Below are positions 1-5,866 of a DNA stretch of 7,796 bases, piece by piece. Every line of letters starts with the position of its first letter. Within the stretch, counting starts at the first letter, position 1. The notes beneath the pieces are model-generated. The model was given only the letters and a program-made list of their open reading frames with translations, was not told where the DNA came from and ran no database searches. Origin of the DNA: an uncultured beta proteobacterium. GTDB taxonomy: Bacteria; Pseudomonadota; Gammaproteobacteria; Burkholderiales; Burkholderiaceae_C. A program made the position numbers and the translations under genes. Where the stretch lies: assembly GCA_903870955.1 (NCBI GenBank), contig CAIQEX010000448.1, forward strand, positions 1-7,796, in the 5' to 3' direction.

Positions 1-58
1 CGGAAGTTGGCTTTCTGGTGCAGGCATGGAGGCTTCGTTTAGGCAGACAGGGTTATCG

Positions 59-75
59 CGGGCACTAAGAGCCCG
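59..75 (-). terminator. Weak hairpin just past the HD-GYP stop codon
   Basis: CGGGC (59-63) and GCCCG (71-75) form a 5-bp GC stem with a 7-nt loop, lying directly behind the minus-strand TGA stop (76-78). There is no T-tract on the minus-strand side, so it is at best a poor intrinsic terminator or a 3'-end stabilising hairpin. The 58 bases to its left show no coding signal I can assign. Confidence 0.25.
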
Positions 76-1284
76 TCAGATATACAGATTGGGATTTATT
101 TTCCAGCGGGCCGTGGACTCGGCGCTCACAATGCGGTCCTTCACGCTGGGTTTGGCCAAGTTTAAGTCACGTGGCGTGACGATCATGTCGCGCCGGGTAT
201 CCAGCACCACGCGCACGACCGGCCGCAACAGGTTGGCCGGGTTGGCTTCCACGACGATGGCCACCATCCCGCTCTCGAGCCGCACCAGGGTACCCACCGG
301 ATAAATGCCCACGCACTGAATGAAACGCTGCACCAGATCGTTGTTGAATTGATTCTTCCAGCCAAAGATGCGTTGCAAGGCATGCGAAGGCTCCATGGGC
401 AATCGGTAGGGACGTGTCGAGGTGAGTGCCTCATAGACATCCACAATCGCAGCCATTTGTCCGACCTGGGAGATCTGCTCGCCTTGCAGGCCCGCCGGGT
501 ACCCCGCGCCATTGATGTGCTCATGGTGCTGGGCCACGATGGCCAACGACAGGTCAGAGATACCGGCAATGGCACTGACCGTATCGACACCATTTCCTAC
601 GTGCTCGCGAATGATGGCAAATTCTTCATCCGTCAAAGGGCCGGGCTTGTTCAGAATCTCGTCCGGGGTGTGGACCTTGCCCACATCGTGCAGCAATCCG
701 CCGATGGCGGCATCGCGTGTGGTGCGCCGGTTCAGGCCCAGGTGGTGGCAAAAGTTGACCAGCAGCACGCTGACGTTGACGGAGTGCTCGAAGGTGTAAT
801 GGTCCTTTTGCTTGACCCTGCCCAGGCAACTCAAGGCACCCGGATTGCGCAGCACCGACTGGATCAGGCGTTCCACCACCGGTTCGATACGCTCAAGTTC
901 AATCATGCGCCCCAGGCGCACGTCCGAGAGCACGTTGTTCATCAGCGCGCTGGCCTCGGCAAGCACCTGTTTGGCCACGTGTATTTCGTCACTGAGTGCG
1001 ACGCGCACCGGCGGCGCTTCGGCAAGCTCTGGCAGTGCCGGCAGTTCGAGTTCCAGGTCGATGTGCAACGGCTCACCCAAGTCACTGGTTTCAACCTGCA
1101 AGTCAAGCCCGCGTTCGGTGTCTATGGAAACTCTGCGAATGCCATGCTGCAGGACTTTGTCAATTTCACTTTGCTGGGTGATCTTGAATTGGTTGACCAA
1201 AAACGGATGCTCCATCCAGCCGCACTCCAGGTGGTGGATAAACATACCAACCCGTAGTTGTTCGGTCGCAATGCGTTTGATCAT
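76..1284 (-). CDS. HD-GYP domain cyclic-di-GMP phosphodiesterase with N-terminal DUF3391
   Basis: Predicted cytosolic phosphodiesterase that hydrolyses cyclic-di-GMP, the second messenger switching cells between motile and sessile life. The 402-residue protein starts with a DUF3391-type domain (about 1-110, beginning MIKRIATEQLRVGM). An HD-GYP domain follows (about 155-320), then a short beta-rich C-terminal tail. The metal-binding and signature residues all appear intact: H167, the H199-D200 pair (LHDVGKV), H228, H253-H254, and G261-Y262-P263 within HHEHINGAGYP, plus D282. An active enzyme is therefore expected. The frame stays open to 1389, but I chose the ATG at 1284 because family members begin at this MIK-like sequence; the 35 residues upstream look like translated leader. 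The Shine-Dalgarno sequence is poor. There is no receiver domain and no membrane segment. The gene diverges from an energy-taxis pair, which fits a role in motility. Family call is firm; its input signal is unknown. Confidence 0.93.
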   Translation of the reverse strand: MIKRIATEQLRVGMFIHHLECGWMEHPFLVNQFKITQQSEIDKVLQHGIRRVSIDTERGLDLQVETSDLGEPLHIDLELELPALPELAEAPPVRVALSDEIHVAKQVLAEASALMNNVLSDVRLGRMIELERIEPVVERLIQSVLRNPGALSCLGRVKQKDHYTFEHSVNVSVLLVNFCHHLGLNRRTTRDAAIGGLLHDVGKVHTPDEILNKPGPLTDEEFAIIREHVGNGVDTVSAIAGISDLSLAIVAQHHEHINGAGYPAGLQGEQISQVGQMAAIVDVYEALTSTRPYRLPMEPSHALQRIFGWKNQFNNDLVQRFIQCVGIYPVGTLVRLESGMVAIVVEANPANLLRPVVRVVLDTRRDMIVTPRDLNLAKPSVKDRIVSAESTARWKINPNLYI

Positions 1285-1321
1285 GTGCGCGCAGCCTGGA
1301 TTCCCTGAGGAGTAACAAAAC

Positions 1322-1350
1322 AGTGTAGCAGCAGGGTTTTGTGATGTCCT
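1322..1350 (-). promoter_or_regulatory. Candidate sigma-70 promoter of the HD-GYP gene
   Basis: On the minus strand, AGGACA (1345-1350) and TACACT (1322-1327) are separated by exactly 17 nt. Each matches four of six consensus bases. The start site would fall near 1315, leaving a leader of about 30 nt before the ATG at 1284. The FNR-like box at 1376-1389 would then be centred about 67 nt upstream of that start. Inferred from spacing and consensus only. Confidence 0.35.
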
Positions 1351-1375
1351 GAGTGTGCAAGTGTCCATGTGATGA

Positions 1376-1389
1376 TTGATGCATGTCAA
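1376..1389. promoter_or_regulatory. FNR/ANR-type binding site (strong match)
   Basis: TTGATGCATGTCAA matches the FNR-family palindrome TTGAT-N4-ATCAA at nine of ten specified bases; TTGAT paired with GTCAA is also well known in FnrL/Anr sites. It lies in the divergent gap between the HD-GYP and PAS genes. Relative to the promoter proposed at 1439-1467 its centre is about 92 nt upstream of the start, a spacing seen at FNR class I promoters. Read on the minus strand it also contains an exact TTGACA, but no convincing -10 follows. Binding is an inference. Confidence 0.5.
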
Positions 1390-1438
1390 TCAGGCTGCAT
1401 AAGTTTCGCGACGGTATCCAAGCTTCACCTTAAAAAAC

Positions 1439-1467
1439 TTGATGCACGTCAGGCCCAAAGATACAGT
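1439..1467 (+). promoter_or_regulatory. Candidate promoter of the PAS-chemoreceptor operon, overlapping a second FNR-like box
   Basis: TTGATG (1439-1444) and TACAGT (1462-1467) are 17 nt apart and each match four of six sigma-70 consensus bases; the start would be near 1474. The -35 region is also part of TTGATGCACGTCAG (1439-1452), a weaker FNR-like site (8 of 10 bases). Over 13 bases this copy differs from the stronger site at only one position, and it lies exactly 63 bp downstream, about six helical turns. A protein bound here would cover the -35 box and so might repress. Confidence 0.38.
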
Positions 1468-1477
1468 GTCGGCTCAA

Positions 1478-1496
1478 CGGATGTGTATTTCATCCG
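1478..1496 (+). promoter_or_regulatory. Leader hairpin upstream of the PAS gene
   Basis: CGGATG (1478-1483) and CATCCG (1491-1496) form a perfect 6-bp stem with a 7-nt loop. It lies only a few bases after the proposed transcription start and 12 nt before the GAGG ribosome binding site (1509-1512). It could protect the 5' end of the mRNA or affect initiation, or be part of a protein-binding site. No function is shown by the sequence. Confidence 0.3.
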
Positions 1497-1517
1497 CACT
1501 CCATAGGCGAGGTCTAT

Positions 1518-2039
1518 ATGGTTGAAACTTTAATTAAACCCACCCAGCGTGAACGGGTCATGCGGGAAGATGATTTCCTGGTCTCCAAGACCGACCTCAG
1601 AGGTCGCATCACCTACGGCAACCGCATCTTCATTGAATTTTCGGGCTACAGCGAGGCTGAATTGCTGGGCAAACAGCACAACATCGTGCGCCACCCTGAC
1701 ATGCCGCGCGGCGTCTTCAAGTTTCTGTGGGACACGCTGGAGGCGCGCAAAGAATGCTTTGCCTACGTCAAGAACCAATCCAAGGACGGCGGCTTTTATT
1801 GGGTCTTTGCCAACGTCACGCCCTCGTACAACGCAGACGGTACTGTTGAGGGGTATTTCTCGGTGCGTCGCAAGCCACGCCCATCGGGCATAGCGGCCGT
1901 GACCGGCCTTTACCGGCAGATGCTGGCCGAAGAACAGCGGGTGGGTCCCAAGGACGCTTGCGCCGCCTCCCTGGCCCTGTTAAATGCCGCCCTGGCCCAA
2001 CACGGAGTGAGTTATGAAGCCTTCATTCTTTCGATCTGA
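1518..2039 (+). CDS. Stand-alone Aer-type PAS domain protein, predicted FAD redox sensor for energy taxis
   Basis: A 173-residue soluble protein that is almost entirely one PAS domain (about 15-120), followed by a short alpha-helical tail. It closely resembles the N-terminal sensor of the aerotaxis receptor Aer. It has the [13 protein letters not shown] block (55-67), the [13 protein letters not shown] block (84-96) and GYFSVRRKP (112-120). R58, H59 and D61 correspond, shifted by one, to Aer R57, H58 and D60, which are needed for FAD binding and signalling, and N35 to Aer N34. The flavin would report electron-transport or redox state to the adjacent receptor. A GAGG motif (1509-1512) 5 nt ahead of the ATG supports the start. 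There is no HAMP, membrane or signalling domain, so an effector is required. The last 26 nt overlap the chemoreceptor gene, implying coupled translation. FAD binding is inferred from residues only. Confidence 0.9.
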   Translation: MVETLIKPTQRERVMREDDFLVSKTDLRGRITYGNRIFIEFSGYSEAELLGKQHNIVRHPDMPRGVFKFLWDTLEARKECFAYVKNQSKDGGFYWVFANVTPSYNADGTVEGYFSVRRKPRPSGIAAVTGLYRQMLAEEQRVGPKDACAASLALLNAALAQHGVSYEAFILSI

Positions 2040-3882
2040 GTCGGGTCGCTTTGCGCTGACCGTGCTGGCACTGCTGGTGCTCGGGTTGGTCGCCCAAATG
2101 CTGTTGGGCGTGGGCCCGCTGGGCCTGCTGCCGCTGGTTCCGTGTTTTGTTCTGTTGTTGTGGTGGCTGAAACGGCTGGGTCAGCAGGCCGCAATGTTGG
2201 CCCAACTTAGCGAGATCGCGGATGAAGTGGCGCATGGCAAATTCGAGCGGCGCTTTACCCACATCCCGGAGGGCGGCGAACTGGCCGCACTGTGCTGGAA
2301 TATGAACGACATGCTGGACCAGATCGAAACCTGTTTTCGTGACCAGGCCACAGCGCTGGACAACGCCACGCAAGGTCACTTTGCACGCAAGGCGCAAATC
2401 ACCGGCCTGCGCGGGGGCTTCAAGGCGTCGCAGTTGGCGACCAATCGTTCGCTCGGCAGCATGGAAGAAAAAGTGCTTCAGGAACAGCGCGCTGCCGAGG
2501 AAAAGCAGGCCGCACAGGAGCAGGAAAAGAAGGTGGCCCGCGAGAACCTGCGCATCAAACTGGCCCTGGACAGCCTGCCCGAGAGCGTCACGGTTTCCAA
2601 TGCGCAAGACTTGCTGGTGCATGCCACACCGGCAGCGCACGCCCTGCTGCAAAAATTGGGTGGCCCCTCTTTCCGAATGGAGGGTCTGTTTGGCCGCAAG
2701 CTGAGTGAACTGTTTGGCAGTGCCGCGTTGGCTGAACGTTTTGATCGCGCGGTTCGCTCGGGAGAATCGACCGATATTGAAATTGCCGGACGGCAGATTC
2801 GGCTCTTGGCAATGCCCATCACCTCGGCATCCGGTGAAGCCGCCGGTCGGGTCACCCACTGGCTTGACCGCACCGAGGAAATTGCCTCCGAACAGGAACT
2901 CGCCCACATGGTGGGCGCCGCAGAGCAGGGCGACTTTGGCCAGCGCCTGAACATGGCCGGCAAGGTCGGCTTCTTTGCCACCATGTCGTCCAGCATGAAC
3001 CAGTTGATGGACACCAGCGAACAAGGCCTCAAAGATGTGGCCGAATTGCTGACCGCGTTTGCCCAGGGCGACTTGACGCAACGCATTGAGCGAAATTACG
3101 CCGGCTTGTTTGGTCAGGTCAAAGACAGCGCCAATGCCACCGCCGACAGCCTGGCCCGCGTGCTCGGCGAGGTCCGCGCTGCCGCCGATGCGCTCACCGA
3201 CGCCGCCGGTCAGGTCAGCGACACCGCCGCGTCCTTGTCACAGGCCGCCAGCGAGCAGGCCGCCAGCGTCGAGCAGACGTCTGAATCCGTCAACGCCATG
3301 TCGACCTCCATTGGCAATAACAGTGACAACGCACGCACCACGAATGGCATGGCCACCAAGGCCAGCAAGGAAGCCACCGAAGGCGGCGAAGCCGTGGCCC
3401 AGACCGTGGTGGCGATGAAGCAGATTGCAGCCAAGATAGGCATCGTCGACGACATCGCCTACCAGACCAACCTGCTGGCCTTGAACGCGGCGATTGAGGC
3501 GGCCCGGGCCGGCGAGCACGGCAAGGGCTTTGCCGTTGTGGCCGCCGAAGTGCGCAAACTGGCCGAGCGCAGCCAGTTGGCGGCACGGGAGATCAGTGAA
3601 CTGGCCGGCAACAGCGTTGCCACGGCCGAACGTGCCGGTAACCTGCTGGAAGAGATTGTTCCCAGCATTGGCAAGACCAGCACCCTGGTGCAGGAAATCG
3701 CCATCGCCAGCAGCGAGCAAAGCGCCTCCGTGGAACTGATCAGCGGTGCCATGGGGCAACTCAGCAAGGCCACACAGCAAAACGCTTCGGCCTCAGAGGA
3801 ATTAGCGGCGACCAGTGAGGAATTGTCGGCACAGGCAGAAAATCTGCAAAAATCCATCGAATTCTTCAACATCGGAAACTAA
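2014..3882 (+). CDS. Methyl-accepting chemotaxis protein with a membrane hairpin, multiple HAMP regions and a degenerate PAS-like domain
   Basis: A 622-residue chemoreceptor transmitter that should control CheA through CheW. Two hydrophobic helices (about 13-32 and 36-52) are joined by a very short loop, so there is no periplasmic ligand domain. A HAMP-like stretch (about 53-107) follows, then a Glu/Gln-rich coiled coil (about 148-180). Next comes a divergent PAS-like segment (about 182-290) and a di-HAMP-like region (about 292-385). The signalling hairpin comes last; its conserved tip spans about 478-520 ([20 protein letters not shown], 481-500). The protein ends FFNIGN and has no NWETF-type pentapeptide, so CheR/CheB tethering is not expected. 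GGAG at 2004-2007 lies 6 nt before the ATG. The start lies inside the PAS gene. This layout, a membrane anchor with an internal rather than periplasmic sensor, fits a partner for the preceding Aer-like PAS protein. Domain borders are approximate. Confidence 0.93.
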   Translation: MKPSFFRSESGRFALTVLALLVLGLVAQMLLGVGPLGLLPLVPCFVLLLWWLKRLGQQAAMLAQLSEIADEVAHGKFERRFTHIPEGGELAALCWNMNDMLDQIETCFRDQATALDNATQGHFARKAQITGLRGGFKASQLATNRSLGSMEEKVLQEQRAAEEKQAAQEQEKKVARENLRIKLALDSLPESVTVSNAQDLLVHATPAAHALLQKLGGPSFRMEGLFGRKLSELFGSAALAERFDRAVRSGESTDIEIAGRQIRLLAMPITSASGEAAGRVTHWLDRTEEIASEQELAHMVGAAEQGDFGQRLNMAGKVGFFATMSSSMNQLMDTSEQGLKDVAELLTAFAQGDLTQRIERNYAGLFGQVKDSANATADSLARVLGEVRAAADALTDAAGQVSDTAASLSQAASEQAASVEQTSESVNAMSTSIGNNSDNARTTNGMATKASKEATEGGEAVAQTVVAMKQIAAKIGIVDDIAYQTNLLALNAAIEAARAGEHGKGFAVVAAEVRKLAERSQLAAREISELAGNSVATAERAGNLLEEIVPSIGKTSTLVQEIAIASSEQSASVELISGAMGQLSKATQQNASASEELAATSEELSAQAENLQKSIEFFNIGN

Positions 3883-3885
3883 TTT

Positions 3886-5205
3886 ATGCGATCTGCGCGC
3901 TCGATTTCGGCTTCTGAGGCAGCCTCTTTTGTCAAGTCGGGTGACTGGGTTGAATACGGTGCCACCCTGTGTCAGCCGGATGTGTTTGACCAGGCCCTGG
4001 CCGCACGCAAATCTGAACTGCACAACGTCAACATCCGCGCCTGCCTGAGCGTTCGTCCGCGTGCCGTGCTGGAGGCTGACCCGCAGCGTGAGACCTTCAA
4101 CTGGTTCAACTGGCATTTCAGCGGCTATGACCGCAAGAAGGCCGATCTGGGTCAGAGCAACTACATCCCCTGCAACTTGGGTGAAATCAGCGACTACTAC
4201 CGCCGCTTTATTGCCCCCAGCGAAATCGCGGTGCTCAAGGTTTGCCCGGTGGATGCCAATGGTTTCTTCAACTTCAGTGCCGCCAACCTGTGGCACAGCG
4301 CCATCCTGGAACGCGCCAAAATCGTGATTGTTGAAGTCTGCGAAGGCCTGCCTTATCTGCACGGCGTCAACAACGGGGTCCACATCAGCCAGGTGGACTA
4401 CATCATTCAAGGCGACAACCGCCCCGCACCCGAGTTGCCCAACCCCGCAGCCACCGACGTGGACCGCGCCGTGGCGCAACTGATTGCGTCCGAAATTGAT
4501 GACGGCGCCTGCCTGCAGGTGGGCATTGGCGGCATGCCCAATGCCGTGTGCTCGATGCTGCTGCACAGTGGCGTGCGCAACCTGGGCGTGCACACCGAGA
4601 TGCTGACCGACGGCATCATCGATCTGTACAAGGCCGGCATCATCACCGGTGCCGCCAAACAGTTTGACGTGGGCAGAATAGTGTGCAGTTTTGGCCTGGG
4701 ATCACAGGCGATGTACAACGCCATAGACCGCAATCCCGACATCCTGTGCAACGCCGTGGAGACCACCAACGCACCGCACATCATCATGCGTAACCACAAC
4801 ATGGTGGGCATCAACAACACCACGCAAATGGACTTGCAGGGCCAGGCCGCCAGCGAGGCCGATGGCCACCGCCACATCAGCGGCACCGGTGGCCAACTGC
4901 AGTTCATGCGCGGTGTTTATGCCAGCCAAGGTGGCAAGGCTTTTATGTGCCTGGCTTCCACCTACGAGCGCAAAGGCGTGCGCAAGAGCCGCATCGTGCT
5001 CGATATGCCGCCCGGCACCATCGTCACCACGCCGCGCAGCGACATGATGTATGTGGTCACCGAATACGGCATGGTGAACCTCAAGGGCAAGTCCATCCCC
5101 GAGCGTGCCAAAGCCATGATCTCGATTGCCCATCCGGATTTCCGTGAGGGGCTGGAACGCGAGGCTCGGGAGAGTGGGTTGATTCCCAAGGGCTTTGTGG
5201 TTTAA
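3886..5205 (+). CDS. CoA-transferase of the 4-hydroxybutyrate / butyryl-CoA:acetate type (acetyl-CoA hydrolase/transferase family)
   Basis: A 439-residue cytosolic class I CoA-transferase, expected to move CoA between acyl-CoA and acetate or a similar acid through a glutamyl-CoA intermediate. The catalytic glutamate is E238 in HTEMLTDG, at the same number I recall for the clostridial 4-hydroxybutyrate CoA-transferase (about 438 residues). The oxyanion-hole motif GIGG is at 213-216 (VGIGGMPNAV) and SGTGGQ is at 332-337. After that motif the usual Val-Asp-Phe is Leu-Gln-Phe. Length fits this branch rather than the roughly 500-residue Cat1/ACH1 branch. The ATG is 3 nt after the chemoreceptor stop, with GGAA at 3874-3877 inside the preceding gene, so it is probably cotranscribed. 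Family call is firm; substrate (4-hydroxybutyrate, butyrate, propionate or acetate) cannot be fixed from sequence. Many databases would label it acetyl-CoA hydrolase. Confidence 0.9.
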   Translation: MRSARSISASEAASFVKSGDWVEYGATLCQPDVFDQALAARKSELHNVNIRACLSVRPRAVLEADPQRETFNWFNWHFSGYDRKKADLGQSNYIPCNLGEISDYYRRFIAPSEIAVLKVCPVDANGFFNFSAANLWHSAILERAKIVIVEVCEGLPYLHGVNNGVHISQVDYIIQGDNRPAPELPNPAATDVDRAVAQLIASEIDDGACLQVGIGGMPNAVCSMLLHSGVRNLGVHTEMLTDGIIDLYKAGIITGAAKQFDVGRIVCSFGLGSQAMYNAIDRNPDILCNAVETTNAPHIIMRNHNMVGINNTTQMDLQGQAASEADGHRHISGTGGQLQFMRGVYASQGGKAFMCLASTYERKGVRKSRIVLDMPPGTIVTTPRSDMMYVVTEYGMVNLKGKSIPERAKAMISIAHPDFREGLEREARESGLIPKGFVV

Positions 5206-5321
5206 CTCCCCCAACCCCTTACCCCCCGTCGGGATAAGGGGAGCTTTAAGGCGGACAGCCAATTTGGTTGCTGCGCTTCGGCTACGCGTTTAAAGGCGTG
5301 CCGTGTTTTGGTTCGCCCCAT
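5202..5321 (-). pseudogene. Possible remnant of the 5' end of a hipA-like toxin gene
   Basis: On the minus strand an ATG (5319-5321) lies 8 nt after the stop of the HipB-like gene, exactly where hipA is normally found. The frame runs 39 codons to a TAA at 5202-5204. Its first residues, MGRTKTRHAF, resemble the MGR-x-(S/T)-H-(T/S)-R start that I recall for many proteobacterial HipA toxins. The similarity stops after about ten residues and the rest, through the GC-rich hairpin region, does not look like HipA. The frame ends at the stop codon of the CoA-transferase, so no full toxin can be present. This is an inference from position plus a very short similarity; it may instead be chance. Confidence 0.35.
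5215..5241. terminator. Hairpin between convergent genes
   Basis: CCCCTTA (5215-5221) pairs with TAAGGGG (5235-5241), and CCC pairs with GGG inside this across a one-base bulge, giving a GC-rich stem of about 10 bp just after the CoA-transferase stop. CTCCCC at 5206-5211 can pair alternatively with GGGGAG at 5238-5243. Downstream on the plus strand is only AGCTTT, so the T-tract is weak. It may end the plus-strand operon or protect its 3' end. Confidence 0.45.
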
Positions 5322-5329
5322 ATAGCCAC

Positions 5330-5713
5330 TTAGGGACCAGCGGGTTTAATTTCTTTGGCTTGTCTGCTCAATTTCGTTTTGGCAGCGGCGCGCACCCTTG
5401 CTTGACCCAAAGCTTCGGCCTGGCGTACATCCAATTCAAGTGCGCCACGGTCTTCCTTGGGAGTGGCCAGAGTGGCAAGTGCCGCGTCGCGACCGATCAT
5501 CCAGAGTGCCGTTGCCAGCACCCCCATGCTGACACTGGGCTCACCGGCTTCCAACCGCATCAGGGTGGGCACGCTCACACGTAGGCGCTGCGCCCAGGCC
5601 TTGAGCGACTCCTTGCGGCGTAGCCGGGCCACAGCCAGATCAGCACCCATTTGCGCTAACGCTGCGAGCGTTGAAGGAGGCATTTGGTTAAGTGCGGATG
5701 AAGTCTTAGTCAT
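5330..5713 (-). CDS. HipB-like XRE family DNA-binding regulator (orphan antitoxin)
   Basis: A 127-residue protein with a helix-turn-helix domain of the Cro/CI (XRE) type at about 24-75. The recognition region is AQRLRVSVPTLMRLEAGEPS (41-60), followed by VSMGVLATALWMIGR. This subfamily is usually encoded just before hipA, where it acts as antitoxin and autorepressor. The tail (about 85-127) is basic and helical. No intact hipA follows; only a 39-codon frame with a HipA-like first few residues remains. No Shine-Dalgarno sequence precedes this ATG or the internal ATGs at codons 11 and 22. I kept the first ATG because it lies about 7 nt behind a plausible -10 box, which fits a leaderless message. 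The gene diverges from a toxin-antitoxin operon. Its DNA-binding role is well supported; the antitoxin label is inferred from family. Confidence 0.82.
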   Translation of the reverse strand: MTKTSSALNQMPPSTLAALAQMGADLAVARLRRKESLKAWAQRLRVSVPTLMRLEAGEPSVSMGVLATALWMIGRDAALATLATPKEDRGALELDVRQAEALGQARVRAAAKTKLSRQAKEIKPAGP

Positions 5714-5714
5714 A

Positions 5715-5757
5715 ACATATAGTTTAATGAAATTAGATTTTTTGTGAAACTATATGT
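5715..5757 (-). promoter_or_regulatory. Promoter of the HipB-like gene covered by an 11-bp inverted repeat operator
   Basis: ACATATAGTTT (5715-5725) and AAACTATATGT (5747-5757) are perfect inverted copies separated by 21 nt. On the minus strand a TTCACA -35 (5743-5748, five of six bases) and a TAAACT -10 (5721-5726) are 16 nt apart. Each box overlaps one arm. The arms are centred 32 bp apart, about three helical turns, so two dimers or a dimer pair could sit on one face and block RNA polymerase. The most likely ligand is the HipB-like protein itself (autorepression). The ATG follows the -10 by about 7 nt. Confidence 0.55.
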
Positions 5758-5830
5758 GTATTTTTGGTCATTGCGAGAAATATGAATTGACATGCCGCGT
5801 CGGGGTTCGGTGTCTCCTATCCATCTTGAC

Positions 5831-5859
5831 TTGGCGATTTATACATAATCTTGTATATT
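5831..5859 (+). promoter_or_regulatory. Toxin-antitoxin operon promoter with embedded operator
   Basis: TTGGCG (5831-5836) and TATATT (5854-5859) are 17 nt apart; the -10 matches five of six consensus bases. TTGACT at 5826-5831 is an alternative -35, with TTGTAT at 5851-5856 after 19 nt. TATACA (5840-5845) and TGTATA (5852-5857) form a perfect 6-bp inverted repeat around a 6-nt spacer, and the right arm covers the -10. This is the expected position for autorepression by the HTH antitoxin. The toxin ATG lies only 7 nt after the -10 and no Shine-Dalgarno sequence is visible. Confidence 0.55.
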
Positions 5860-5866
5860 TGGCGTA

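Noticed and set aside
1..58. Possible end of a gene at the left edge
   Set aside because: Too short to judge; no frame gives a recognisable protein end, tRNA or other RNA feature.
349..1257. Long plus-strand open frame of 302 codons
   Set aside because: It is antisense to the HD-GYP gene, whose catalytic motifs and family match are clear. The plus-strand translation shows no recognisable domain and is explained by GC-rich codon bias.
1285..1389. Extended start of the HD-GYP protein at ATG 1389 or 1368
   Set aside because: The extra residues (Cys/His/Asn-rich) do not match the family, would cover the proposed promoter and FNR-like box, and homologues start at the MIK-type sequence at 1284.
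1431..1463. Possible sigma-28 (FliA) flagellar promoter: TAAAAAAC followed by GCCCAAAG
   Set aside because: The second element is not GCCGATAA-like enough and the spacing is 14 rather than about 11. The sigma-70 reading in the same region fits better.
2023..3081. Minus-strand open frame of 352 codons inside the chemoreceptor gene
   Set aside because: It is a Gln/His/Leu-rich translation with no domain, opposite a well-supported chemoreceptor; a mirror of its codon use.
4702..5262. Minus-strand open frame of 186 codons opposite the CoA-transferase
   Set aside because: It lies almost wholly antisense to a conserved enzyme, and its His/Val/Gly-rich sequence resembles no family.
5260..5300. GC-rich GCTGCGCTTCGGCTACGC stretch considered as a recombination site or REP element
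   Set aside because: It has only a 3-bp possible stem and no second copy in the window, so nothing supports an attachment site or repeat family.
5787..5815. Exact TTGACA between the two divergent regulator loci
   Set aside because: No acceptable -10 lies 16-18 nt downstream (GTGTCT at the right distance), and a better promoter sits nearer the toxin ATG.
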